Below, piece by piece: positions 14,759 through 23,712 of a DNA stretch of 36,520 nt (positions within the stretch are counted from its first letter, which is position 1; every line of letters starts with the position of its first letter). The notes beneath the pieces were generated by a model. That model had not been told where the DNA came from, ran no database searches, and saw only the letters and a list, made by a program, of their open reading frames with translations. Source of the DNA: Balneolales bacterium (GTDB lineage Bacteria; Bacteroidota; Rhodothermia; Balneolales; Cyclonatronaceae); NCBI GenBank assembly GCA_020832405.1, contig JAFIET010000038.1:1-36520 (forward strand), written 5' to 3'. The position numbers and the translations under genes are program-made.

Positions 14759-17700
14759 ATGTCTAAACCAACGAACATGATTAGATTGAAACAGTTTATG
14801 ATCCTGCTGAGCTTGCTGCTGATCGGTTTTTCCGCCAGTGCAATTGCTCAGGAACGAGTGATCGTACAGGAAGATCCGGACGGCTGGAGGCTTCTTGTTG
14901 ACGGTGAGCCCTTAATGGTAAACGGTATGAACTGGGATTATTTCCCGATTGGTACCAATTACGAATACGATTTTTGGGGACAACCCACAAGATTTATTCA
15001 GAATGCCCTTAACTATGAAATGGGGCTGCTGCAAAATATGGGCGTAAACGCGATTCGTGTTTACACCGGTATTACCCCGGAATGGGTTGAGTACATTTAT
15101 GACAATTTCGGCATTTATACCATGCTCAACCATTCATTTGGCCGCTACGGTGTGATGCTGAACGACGGCTGGATGGCCAATACAGAGTACGCTGACCCCC
15201 GCGTTCAGGAGCTGCTTCTTCGCGAGGTAACGGAAATGGTTGAGGAATTCCACGGTACCCGCGGATTACTTCTGTACCTGCTTGGTAACGAAAACAACTA
15301 CGGGCTTTTCTGGGGCGGCGCTGAAACGGAAGATATCCCGGTTGTTGACCGTGAATCAACCACTCGTGCCCGTGCGATGTACCAGCTGTTTAACGATGCA
15401 GCCCTTGCCATGAAAGAAATTGCCCAGGACCGCCCGATTGCTATGGCAAACGGTGATCTCCTGTTCATGGACCTCGTGGTTCAGTACATGCCTGATATGG
15501 ACATTTTCGGTGCCAATGTGTACCGTGGCGAAACCTTCACGGATCTTTACGACCGTGTAGCTGCCGAGTACGGCAAGCCCGTTCTTCTTACCGAGTTTGG
15601 TTCTGATGCTTTTAACGCGAGAACCAACCAGGAAGATCAGCTGATGCAGGCACACTTCAAGCACCTCAACTGGTTAGACATCTATCAGAATGCTGCCGGC
15701 CTTGGCCGTGCCAACAACTCTATTGGTGGTTTTACCTTCCAGTGGAGCGATGGTTGGTGGAAATTAGGCCAGACAACTGATCTTGATGTACACAATACAG
15801 GCGCTTCGTGGGCTAACGGCGGCTACTGGTGGGATTATCAGGAAGGTGAAAACAACATGAACGAAGAGTGGTTCGGTATTATGGCCAAAGGCCCGACCGA
15901 TGCTGCCGGTCATTTTGAGCTCTTCCCCCGTGCCGCATACTACGTTCTGCAGCGTGCCCACCAGCTTGATGTGTATGCACCGGGTACTACGCTGGAAAGT
16001 GTTACCGAGCATTTCAATCAGATTAACCTGATGAACGCTGTACTCCAGGCCCGTGGTGACCGTGCTGCTTTGCAGGTTGAGCGCATCTCCGGCATCCGTC
16101 TGAGCCGCTTTACAGCCGATTTTACCACCTTCAATACAGGTGGAGATAAAATCACAACCCCTGAAAGTGCTGACCCCAATACCCGTCAGTTCCCCAACGA
16201 AAGGGGTTTCGACCATATGCAATCGTTCTACATCGGCATTGAAGCTGAGCCATCTCCGGATATGCGTGCTGAGGTGCAGTTCAATGTTCTTGCAAACGTA
16301 GCCCAAAACCCGATTGATGAAATTTTCTACGAAAACCGCGGCCGGCCTGCAGAAGTCCTTACTCCGGATGGCATTACCATGCTTGAGGATGTAAACCGTC
16401 TTAAAGTGTACAGCGCAAGCTACAGCTGGAACCACCGCTACTTCGATCTCGATGGTTTCTACCGCACCGGCCGCTATCACTGGGGCTACGAAGGCGACTT
16501 CTTCGGTTTGTACCCTGAAGCCAACTACGGCGATCAGATCGATATCTACAACGGTATTGCACCCTTTGGCTTTGAAATGGCAGGCCGCCGTCAGTTCGAC
16601 GGTCTCAAATTCGCTTTTGGTCCGCAGCTGTGGTGGGGAGCCAACCCGGCTTTCCTTCTGAAATATCGCTACCGTCCGGGCCCGTGGGATATGGCTGCCA
16701 TCTATCATGAAGACATCGCGCGCCAGGGTATGGCAGAAAGCTCATTTGCGATTCCGCAGCCCAAAACACGCCGCGTAACTTTTGCAGCAGGCCGCGATAT
16801 CGGTCCCTTAGGTGTGGAAGCAGGCGTTATTTGGGCAGGTCAGCCCCTGAACGGCCGTGAATTCCAGCTTGTACGCGACGGTAATGTGTATGTGGATGAA
16901 ATCAAGCCGGAAGACAACTGGGGCGGTAAACTTAAGCTTACCTACCAGCGCGGAAACTTTAACTGGTACGCACAGTCAGCCGTGATGGGTCTTGTTGCCC
17001 AGGGTGGTTACGACCAAACCATGACTTTCACCGGCTGGCACCTCAAAGACAGCGGCAGCGGTAACCAGTACAACGTACTTACCGGTTTCGCCTACCAGCT
17101 GGGTAACTTCCAGATTGCACCGAACTTCCTGTGGCAGCAGCCGATTGAAGGCCCTGTAACAGCTGAAGCCGGCGGAGCAGCCCGCCCGAGAAACATCCTT
17201 GATGATCCGTTTGTAGTGCGCGCCAACCGTGAAATGGTTGCCGGTGAGCTTCTGATCACCTTCGACCCCACCCCGGCCACCTACATGTTCGACTGGAACA
17301 ACGATTACCGCGAAGATGCCCCGTTTGCAGCAAGTGTTGGTTTTATCTACCGCCACCTGCCAACCACACAGGATGCAGCTATCGGTATTCTGCCTGACGG
17401 CCGTACAACCTTCGCTTTCCCCGGTGCACCACCGGCAAAAGACCTCTGGGAAGTACACGCACGTATCGTTTCCCGCATGAGCCCTGATCTCGGCATGATT
17501 GCACGCCTCTACGGCGGCGATGCTCAGGCCAACGGCAGCGACCCGCGCACGGTAAGCCGCTACGGTGGTGATCTCCGTGTGATTTACCGCAACATTATGC
17601 TCAACTCATTTGTGCGCGTTAACGATTGGGGCCCTTACGACTACCATCGTGACTTTAACCTTACCTTCCCGCTTCAGCTCATGGCAGATGTTTCGATGTC

Positions 17701-17905
17701 GCTTGGCGAGCAGGACTGGTTCAACATGCCACGCACCCGCCTCGGTGTACGCGGTACCTACCGCACTCTGGATGAGTTCTCGCCGCGCTACGCACCTGCA
17801 TTCATGGAAGATCCGAGCGGGCAGATCGTTCCAAACCCGGTTGCACCAGGTTTTGGAAATGGCAACGAGTGGGAATTCAGAACCTACATTCAGATCAACC
17901 TCTAA
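14759..17905 (+). CDS. Clan GH-A glycoside hydrolase fused to a predicted outer-membrane beta-barrel
   Basis: This 1048-residue protein has a signal peptide ending near Ala30 (SASAIA, then QE). Residues about 33-410 form a TIM-barrel glycosidase like GH2_C/GH5/GH72-type clan GH-A enzymes. The motif GVNAIRVYTGITPEW is followed by the acid/base Glu178 in LLGNENN and the nucleophile Glu279 in LLTEFGSDAF. From about residue 480 to the end the sequence changes to some 20 or more amphipathic strands with aromatic girdles and short turns, such as FAFGPQLWWGA, AFLLKYRYRPG, GGKLKLTYQRGN, NQYNVLTGFAYQLGN and RLGVRGTYRTLDE, ending EWEFRTYIQINL. That is an outer-membrane barrel pattern. The likely role is surface beta-glucan cleavage or transglycosylation coupled to the membrane. 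Exact GH family and pore function are not provable here. Met7 is an alternative start. Confidence 0.85.
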   Translation: MSKPTNMIRLKQFMILLSLLLIGFSASAIAQERVIVQEDPDGWRLLVDGEPLMVNGMNWDYFPIGTNYEYDFWGQPTRFIQNALNYEMGLLQNMGVNAIRVYTGITPEWVEYIYDNFGIYTMLNHSFGRYGVMLNDGWMANTEYADPRVQELLLREVTEMVEEFHGTRGLLLYLLGNENNYGLFWGGAETEDIPVVDRESTTRARAMYQLFNDAALAMKEIAQDRPIAMANGDLLFMDLVVQYMPDMDIFGANVYRGETFTDLYDRVAAEYGKPVLLTEFGSDAFNARTNQEDQLMQAHFKHLNWLDIYQNAAGLGRANNSIGGFTFQWSDGWWKLGQTTDLDVHNTGASWANGGYWWDYQEGENNMNEEWFGIMAKGPTDAAGHFELFPRAAYYVLQRAHQLDVYAPGTTLESVTEHFNQINLMNAVLQARGDRAALQVERISGIRLSRFTADFTTFNTGGDKITTPESADPNTRQFPNERGFDHMQSFYIGIEAEPSPDMRAEVQFNVLANVAQNPIDEIFYENRGRPAEVLTPDGITMLEDVNRLKVYSASYSWNHRYFDLDGFYRTGRYHWGYEGDFFGLYPEANYGDQIDIYNGIAPFGFEMAGRRQFDGLKFAFGPQLWWGANPAFLLKYRYRPGPWDMAAIYHEDIARQGMAESSFAIPQPKTRRVTFAAGRDIGPLGVEAGVIWAGQPLNGREFQLVRDGNVYVDEIKPEDNWGGKLKLTYQRGNFNWYAQSAVMGLVAQGGYDQTMTFTGWHLKDSGSGNQYNVLTGFAYQLGNFQIAPNFLWQQPIEGPVTAEAGGAARPRNILDDPFVVRANREMVAGELLITFDPTPATYMFDWNNDYREDAPFAASVGFIYRHLPTTQDAAIGILPDGRTTFAFPGAPPAKDLWEVHARIVSRMSPDLGMIARLYGGDAQANGSDPRTVSRYGGDLRVIYRNIMLNSFVRVNDWGPYDYHRDFNLTFPLQLMADVSMSLGEQDWFNMPRTRLGVRGTYRTLDEFSPRYAPAFMEDPSGQIVPNPVAPGFGNGNEWEFRTYIQINL

Positions 17906-17927
17906 AGAATCTTAATTGACAATCAGC

Positions 17928-19355
17928 ATGATGAAATTAGTCATAGATAACACAAAATACGCTTTAGCGGCAGCTTTGCTGCTGTTGCTGGGTGTTTCCG
18001 CATGTGAGCGTTCTGTTGACGGTTTACCGGAGCCGGAACTTACCTCTAACCCTGAAGTCTTTATAGACAGCTTCACCCCCGGGCTTGAGTATTACCCGTA
18101 TGAAGGTTCCGTGCAAAACGCGTTCAGCGTTGATACCAATACCTTCTTCGGGAACAGAGGCGCTTCAATGCGCTTCGACATCCCGAATGTAGGCGACCCT
18201 CTTGGTGCATTTGCAGGCGCTATTTTCAGAGATGATTTTGGCGGAAGAAACCTCACTTCCTACAATGCCCTTACCTTCTATGCCAAAGCCACCAAAGCCG
18301 CAACTATTAACGATATTGGTTTTGGCCAGGATTTCCTTGGCAACAGCTACGAAGTTTCAAGAAGGAACCTCAGAATCACTACCAACTGGCGCAAGTACAC
18401 CATTCCGATTCCGGATCCGTCAGCTCTTTCAGCAAGTCAGGGTTTGTTCTGGTACGCTGAAGGCCCCGAAAACGGCGACGGCTACACTTTCTGGATCGAC
18501 AACCTGAAGTATGAAAACCTTGAAAACATGGCCCAGCCGCGTCCGGCTATTTTTAATGGCGAGGAACTGTCACAGATTGGCTTTATCGGTTCTGGTGCAC
18601 AGGTTACAGGTTTAACTTACACCGCCAATCTGCCCGACGGTCAGGATGTGACTGTAACGGCAGCTCCGGCTTACTACCGCTTCGCAAGCAGCAACACCGG
18701 TGTTGCTACCGTTGATGCAAACGGCCGCATTACGGTTGTTGGTGAAGGTGATGCTACCATCTCTGCAACGCTTGCCGGTGTTCCGGCCGCAGGTTCACTG
18801 AAAATCGAGTCTCAGGGAGAATTCATTTTCGCCCCGACTCCGACTCAGGCTCCTGAAAACGTAATCTCCATTTTCAGCGATGTGTATGAGAACGTCCCTG
18901 TTGATTTCTACAACGGATTTTACGAGCCATTCCAGACCACAACCTCTAACGATTTCCAGGTTGACGGCGACAACATTCTCGGATACGAAAACTTCAACTT
19001 TGTTGGAATCGAATTCAGACAGAATGTGCCGACCATTGATGCAACTGGCATGACGCATTTGTCGCTTCACATCTTCCTGCCTAACGATGTTCCTCCGGGA
19101 TCGGCCTTCAGAGCAAGAATTGTGAACAATGTAGGCGGAAATGAATCAAGCGCGTCTGCTACTGTTTTTGCAAACAGCGGTGTGCCGAGGCTGGTATCGG
19201 GCGAGTGGGTGCATGTACTTGTGCCGCTTACCGGTATGGCTGACAGATCTAATCTGGGACAAATCGTCTTCGATTCAGATCAGGGACCTGCGCTTCAGGG
19301 TGCTACCATCTGGGTAGATAACATCTTCCTGTACAATGCCAACGCAGGCAATTAA
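17928..19355 (+). CDS. Surface lipoprotein with carbohydrate-binding-type domains
   Basis: I start at the ATG at 17928 rather than an in-frame TTG at 17916. The 475-residue product has a lipoprotein signal with Cys26 (LLLLLGVSAC). An N-terminal beta-sandwich (about 40-205) contains LTFYAKATKAATINDIGF and ends in FWIDNLKYEN, the usual finish of CIA30/CBM-like domains. A bacterial Ig-like Big_2 stretch (about 210-295: SSNTGVATVDANGRITVVGEGDATISATL) follows. A second sandwich (about 310-470) ends WVDNIFLYN. The paired IDN/VDN endings suggest two related glycan-binding modules. No catalytic residues are apparent. It lies between the barrel-fused glycosidase and the GH16 gene and probably holds glucan at the surface, in the place a SusD/SusE-type protein would occupy elsewhere. 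Confidence 0.82.
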   Translation: MMKLVIDNTKYALAAALLLLLGVSACERSVDGLPEPELTSNPEVFIDSFTPGLEYYPYEGSVQNAFSVDTNTFFGNRGASMRFDIPNVGDPLGAFAGAIFRDDFGGRNLTSYNALTFYAKATKAATINDIGFGQDFLGNSYEVSRRNLRITTNWRKYTIPIPDPSALSASQGLFWYAEGPENGDGYTFWIDNLKYENLENMAQPRPAIFNGEELSQIGFIGSGAQVTGLTYTANLPDGQDVTVTAAPAYYRFASSNTGVATVDANGRITVVGEGDATISATLAGVPAAGSLKIESQGEFIFAPTPTQAPENVISIFSDVYENVPVDFYNGFYEPFQTTTSNDFQVDGDNILGYENFNFVGIEFRQNVPTIDATGMTHLSLHIFLPNDVPPGSAFRARIVNNVGGNESSASATVFANSGVPRLVSGEWVHVLVPLTGMADRSNLGQIVFDSDQGPALQGATIWVDNIFLYNANAGN

Positions 19356-19382
19356 TTTATTCACTGCGCATAAACCAAAATT

Positions 19383-20213
19383 ATGAGATTTGCTCTGATT
19401 TTAATGAGCGCGTTTTGTATTGCTGCCCCCCTCTTTTGGGGGTGCAGCGATCAAAATGATGCTGAAGAAGATCGTTTTCCTACCCTGGTGTGGAGCGATG
19501 AGTTTGACACCGACGGAACCATAAACCCGGATAACTGGATTTTTGATATCGGTACCGGCGCCGAACAGGGTATCCCCGGCTGGGGCAACAACGAGCTGCA
19601 GTACTATACCGACCGCCCCGAAAATGTTAAGGTTGAAGGCGGGATGCTGCATATCACTGCCCGTCGCGAAGCTTTTCAGGGTTCCGCTTTTACCTCCGGG
19701 AAAATTCTGACCCGCGGACTTTTCGAAACGACCTTCGGCCGTTTTGAAGCAAGCATCAAACTTCCTTTCGGGCAGGGCATCTGGCCTGCTTTCTGGCTGC
19801 TGGGTGACGATTCTGACGGAACCGTGATATGGCCGCAAATTGGCGAAATTGACATCATGGAGTATCGTGGTCAGCAACCGACCATTATTCATGGCAGCGT
19901 GCACGGGCCCGGTTATTCAGCCGGAAATGCTGTCACCAAAACCTATCAGCTTAGCGGATCGAGATTTGATACCAAATTCCACGTTTTTGCAATTGAATGG
20001 GGTCCTGATTTTATAGATTTTTTTGTTGATGATGTACTCTATAATACCATCACCCCGGCAGATGTAGGAAATAACGAGTGGGTTTTCAACGATAATAAGT
20101 TTTATATCATCCTTAATGTAGCAGTTGGCGGTACTTTCGTAGGTTCACCCAACAATAACACACCGTTTCCGCAAACAATGCTCGTAGATTATGTGAGAGT
20201 TTACTCCAGGTAA
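19383..20213 (+). CDS. GH16 laminarinase-type endo-beta-1,3-glucanase, lipoprotein
   Basis: The 276-residue protein has a lipoprotein signal with Cys21 (LFWGC) and a single GH16 domain. The catalytic signature GEIDIMEYRG gives nucleophile Glu155, helper Asp157 and acid/base Glu160. Other family marks are LVWSDEFD at the start, WGNNELQYYTDRPENVKVEGGMLHITAR, RFEASIKLPFGQGIWPAFWLLG and the ending FPQTMLVDYVRVYSR. The extra Met in ExDxxE is the beta-bulge form typical of laminarinases (GH16_3 type). It should cut beta-1,3-glucan chains at the cell surface. The gene starts 27 bases after the upstream lipoprotein gene. Confidence 0.95.
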   Translation: MRFALILMSAFCIAAPLFWGCSDQNDAEEDRFPTLVWSDEFDTDGTINPDNWIFDIGTGAEQGIPGWGNNELQYYTDRPENVKVEGGMLHITARREAFQGSAFTSGKILTRGLFETTFGRFEASIKLPFGQGIWPAFWLLGDDSDGTVIWPQIGEIDIMEYRGQQPTIIHGSVHGPGYSAGNAVTKTYQLSGSRFDTKFHVFAIEWGPDFIDFFVDDVLYNTITPADVGNNEWVFNDNKFYIILNVAVGGTFVGSPNNNTPFPQTMLVDYVRVYSR

Positions 20214-20282
20214 TTGCCCTGATTGTAAACCCCTTTTTTTGAATTACGTGTTTAATAAATCCTAAAATAAATTCTTAATACC

Positions 20283-23200
20283 TTGTCAATCTCAACCGAA
20301 CATTTTCAGAACGGGAAGTGGTTTAAAATCTCCGATTACGATGCCATGCGTCCGTTTTTTATGAGCATTGTGAGCGATTCCAATCACTGGATGTTTATTT
20401 CCAGCAACGGAGGTCTTACCGCCGGGCGGAAAAACAGCGATTACGCCCTGTTCCCTTATTACACAGATGACAAAGTCACCGAATCAGCTGATATTACCGG
20501 CAGCAAGACGATTTTCCAGGTACAGCATAACGGAGGCCTTCGGGTTTGGGAACCCTTCTCGGAGCGTCAGGCCGGTTTATGGCAGCTAAGCCGGAATTTG
20601 TACAAGAGCTTTAGCGGTAACAAAATTCTGTTTGAAGAGATCAATCACGACCTTGGGCTCACATTCCGGTATCAGTGGAACTCAAGCAATCTTTACGGAT
20701 TCGTACGTAAGAGCGAGCTGCTAAATACTTCCGGTGAAAAGCGTGTGCTGAACGTACTCGACGGCATTCAGAACATCCTCCCGTACGGCGTTGAGCCTGA
20801 CACACAAACCGCGGCAAGCAACCTTGTTGATGCCTACAAGCGCAGTGAAATCGTACCCGGATCAAACCTCGGTATTTATGCCCTCAGCGCCATTATTGTT
20901 GACAAAGCCGAGCCGAGCGAAGCCCTGAAAGCTAATGTTGCCTTTTCACTTGGGTTCGAAAATCCGGTTTGTCTCGCCTCTTCACTTCAGCTCAATACTT
21001 TCCGGAAAGGGCAGATGATTACCGGTGAAGACGACGTGAAGGGTGAAAAAGGTGCCTATTTTGTCTGTGACCGCCTCACCCTTGAAGCCGGTGCTTCCAA
21101 AAACTGGCTGATCGTTGCAAACGTAAATCAAAATTATGCGCAGCTTGTATCTCTCAGTCACGAAATTCAGAACGACGCGGGACTTGAAGCCAAGCTGGAA
21201 GCCGATATTGAACAGGGTACCGAAAAGCTGCGTGCCCTGGTAGCCGGAGCTGACGGCCTGCGCCTGAGTGCAGATAACCTGAAAGACGCCCGCCATTTTT
21301 CGAATGTATTGTTCAACATCATGCGTGGCGGTACCTTCGATCATAATTATCAGATTGAGCGCGGCGACCTTAGCCGCTATCTCGAAAACGCGAACAAAGC
21401 CGTATTTAATAAACGCGAGCAAAAGCTCGCAGCCCTGCCGCATACCTTCGACAAGCCGCAGCTTGACGCCCTCATTTCAGAGAGCACGGATCCGGATTTC
21501 AGCCGTTTGCTTTGCGAGTACCTCCCCCTGAAATTCAGCCGCAGGCACGGCGACCCAAGCCGCCCGTGGAACTACTTCTCCATCAATACAAACAGCGAGC
21601 TCGACGGTTCCAAAATTCTCGATTACCAGGGTAACTGGCGCGATATTTTCCAGAACTGGGAAGCACTCGTACATGCCTACCCGAATTTCATCGAAGGCAT
21701 GATTTTCAAATTCCTGAACACTTCTACCTTCGACGGATACAACCCTTACCGCGTAACCAAAGACGGATTCGACTGGGAAACCATCGAGCCCGATAACCCC
21801 TGGTCGTATATCGGCTATTGGGGCGATCATCAGATTATTTACCTGCTTAAGTTTCTCGAATTTTACAAAACCCGCCATGACAATGGCTTTGACTCCCTGT
21901 TTGAGAACAGCAGCTTCGTTTACGCACATGTTCCGTACCGGATTAAACCTTACGAACAAATCGCACAGGACCCCAAAAACACCATCGATTTTGATGAGGC
22001 CGCTGATGCTGCCATCCGCAAGGCGGTAGAAGAACAGGGTGCTGACGGGGCACTGCTCAGAAACGAAACCGGTGACATTCACCGGGTCAGCTTTCTTGAA
22101 AAAATACTGGCAACAACCCTTGCCAAGGTATCCAACTTCATTCCCGAAGCCGGTATTTGGATGAACACGCAGCGGCCGGAGTGGAATGATGCCAACAATG
22201 CGCTGGTCGGCAACGGGGTTTCTATGGTAACGCTCTGCTACCTGCGCCGCTTTCTTGCCTTTTTTGAACAGGTATTCGAAAGCAGTAAGCTGGATAAGGC
22301 AGAAGTTTCGGAGGAAATACTGGTCTTTTTCCAAAGCGTAGCACAGGTGCTGGAAGAGCAAAAACCGATGCTTGAGGGCACTGTTGATGATGCAGCCCGC
22401 CTGCGTATTACGGAAGCTCTGGGCAAAGCCGGCAGCATTTACCGCGTAAAGGTATATGAAAGCGGGTTTAGCGGCAAAAAAGGTGAGCTTACCAAGGCTG
22501 AGCTGGCTCAGTTTACCCGCACAGCGCGTCTGTTTATGGAGCATGCCATCAAAGCCAACCGTCGGGCCGATAAGCTCTATAACGCTTATAACATCATGAC
22601 ACTCGATGAAAACGGTATTTCTATAGGCCACTTGGATGAGATGCTCGAGGGGCAGGTTGCTGTACTCAGCTCCGGCTTCCTTAGTGCCGAAGAAAGCGTA
22701 GAGGTGCTTGATGCCATGCGCAAGAGCGCGCTCTACAGAGCCGATCAGAACAGCTACATGCTCTATCCGAACAAGCAGCTGCCACGCTTTCTCGAGAAAA
22801 ACATCATCCCGAATGAGCTGGTTAAAACTTCACCGCTGCTCGAAAAACTGCTCGCCGACGGAAACCTTCAGATTGTAAACCGCGACATTCTCGGCGGGGT
22901 GCATTTTAACGGAAACTTCCGCAATGCAGCTGATGTGAAGGCTGCCCTCAGCGACCTTAGCAAAGGTCCCTACGCAGCACTTGCAGAAACAGACGGACCG
23001 GCTGTTCTGCGCATCTTTGAACAGGTGTTCAATCACAAAGCTTTCACCGGCCGCTCCGGTACCTTCTTTGCGTATGAAGGTTTGGGATCGATTTACTGGC
23101 ACATGGTATCCAAACTTTATCTTGCGGTTTGGGAAGTTTGTGATCGTGCTGCAGCGACTGAGGCAACTGAAGACGCTCAATCAAGGCTTGCAGCTCATTT

Positions 23201-23696
23201 TTACGGCGTAGCCGACGGTATTGGCGTGCATAAGCCGCCAAAGGTGTACGGTGCTTTCCCTACCGACGCCTATTCCCACACGCCCTGGCACCGGGGCGCA
23301 CAACAGCCCGGCATGACGGGGCAGGTGAAGGAAGATATACTCGCAACCATTGGCGAGCTTGGGGTATCCGTAACTGACGGCGCCCTGAATTTCACCCCCC
23401 GATTGCTTAGAAAGGCAGAGTTCACTCAAGGCGCTCATACGTTCACTTTCGTGGATGTAAATCAGCAGCAGGCACAGATTCAGGTGCCGGCAAAAGCCCT
23501 GTGTTTTTCTTACTGCCAGGTACCCGTACTGTACTGTATAGCCGAAACCGATAAGGTTGAGGTAACACTTAGCGCAGGCCGTTCCGAAGTTTCTGACGGA
23601 CTGCGTATCGGCTCAGCGATGAGTAAGCTGGTTTTTGACCGGACCGGTGATGTGAAGCAAATAACGGTGCATCTCCGTGAGGCGCACCTCAAATAA
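20283..23696 (+). CDS. Beta-1,3-glucan/oligoglucan phosphorylase, GH94-related (GH149/GH161-like)
   Basis: This large (about 1137-residue) soluble protein has no signal peptide. The N-terminal SDSNHWMFISSNGGLTAGR...DYALFPYY opening and the long central helical domain fit clan GH-Q phosphorylases. Key segments are NYQIERGDLSRYL, YQGNWRDIFQNWEAL, DGFDWE, WSYIGYWGDHQIIYLLKFLE and RPEWNDANNALVGNGVSMVT. By analogy with GH94, the Asp of the last (Asp636 from this start) is the likely general acid. The length fits GH149 or GH161 rather than the shorter GH94. Such enzymes split beta-1,3-oligoglucans with phosphate to give glucose-1-phosphate. The start is a TTG; the nearest ATG (codon 22) would remove part of the conserved opening. 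The choice between GH149 and GH161 is unresolved. Confidence 0.82.
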   Translation: MSISTEHFQNGKWFKISDYDAMRPFFMSIVSDSNHWMFISSNGGLTAGRKNSDYALFPYYTDDKVTESADITGSKTIFQVQHNGGLRVWEPFSERQAGLWQLSRNLYKSFSGNKILFEEINHDLGLTFRYQWNSSNLYGFVRKSELLNTSGEKRVLNVLDGIQNILPYGVEPDTQTAASNLVDAYKRSEIVPGSNLGIYALSAIIVDKAEPSEALKANVAFSLGFENPVCLASSLQLNTFRKGQMITGEDDVKGEKGAYFVCDRLTLEAGASKNWLIVANVNQNYAQLVSLSHEIQNDAGLEAKLEADIEQGTEKLRALVAGADGLRLSADNLKDARHFSNVLFNIMRGGTFDHNYQIERGDLSRYLENANKAVFNKREQKLAALPHTFDKPQLDALISESTDPDFSRLLCEYLPLKFSRRHGDPSRPWNYFSINTNSELDGSKILDYQGNWRDIFQNWEALVHAYPNFIEGMIFKFLNTSTFDGYNPYRVTKDGFDWETIEPDNPWSYIGYWGDHQIIYLLKFLEFYKTRHDNGFDSLFENSSFVYAHVPYRIKPYEQIAQDPKNTIDFDEAADAAIRKAVEEQGADGALLRNETGDIHRVSFLEKILATTLAKVSNFIPEAGIWMNTQRPEWNDANNALVGNGVSMVTLCYLRRFLAFFEQVFESSKLDKAEVSEEILVFFQSVAQVLEEQKPMLEGTVDDAARLRITEALGKAGSIYRVKVYESGFSGKKGELTKAELAQFTRTARLFMEHAIKANRRADKLYNAYNIMTLDENGISIGHLDEMLEGQVAVLSSGFLSAEESVEVLDAMRKSALYRADQNSYMLYPNKQLPRFLEKNIIPNELVKTSPLLEKLLADGNLQIVNRDILGGVHFNGNFRNAADVKAALSDLSKGPYAALAETDGPAVLRIFEQVFNHKAFTGRSGTFFAYEGLGSIYWHMVSKLYLAVWEVCDRAAATEATEDAQSRLAAHFYGVADGIGVHKPPKVYGAFPTDAYSHTPWHRGAQQPGMTGQVKEDILATIGELGVSVTDGALNFTPRLLRKAEFTQGAHTFTFVDVNQQQAQIQVPAKALCFSYCQVPVLYCIAETDKVEVTLSAGRSEVSDGLRIGSAMSKLVFDRTGDVKQITVHLREAHLK

Positions 23697-23712
23697 CTTA
23701 ACCCGCCCATTC

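Noticed and set aside
21477-22631. Minus-strand frame of 384 residues inside the phosphorylase gene
   Set aside because: Antisense to conserved phosphorylase motifs; no recognisable family.
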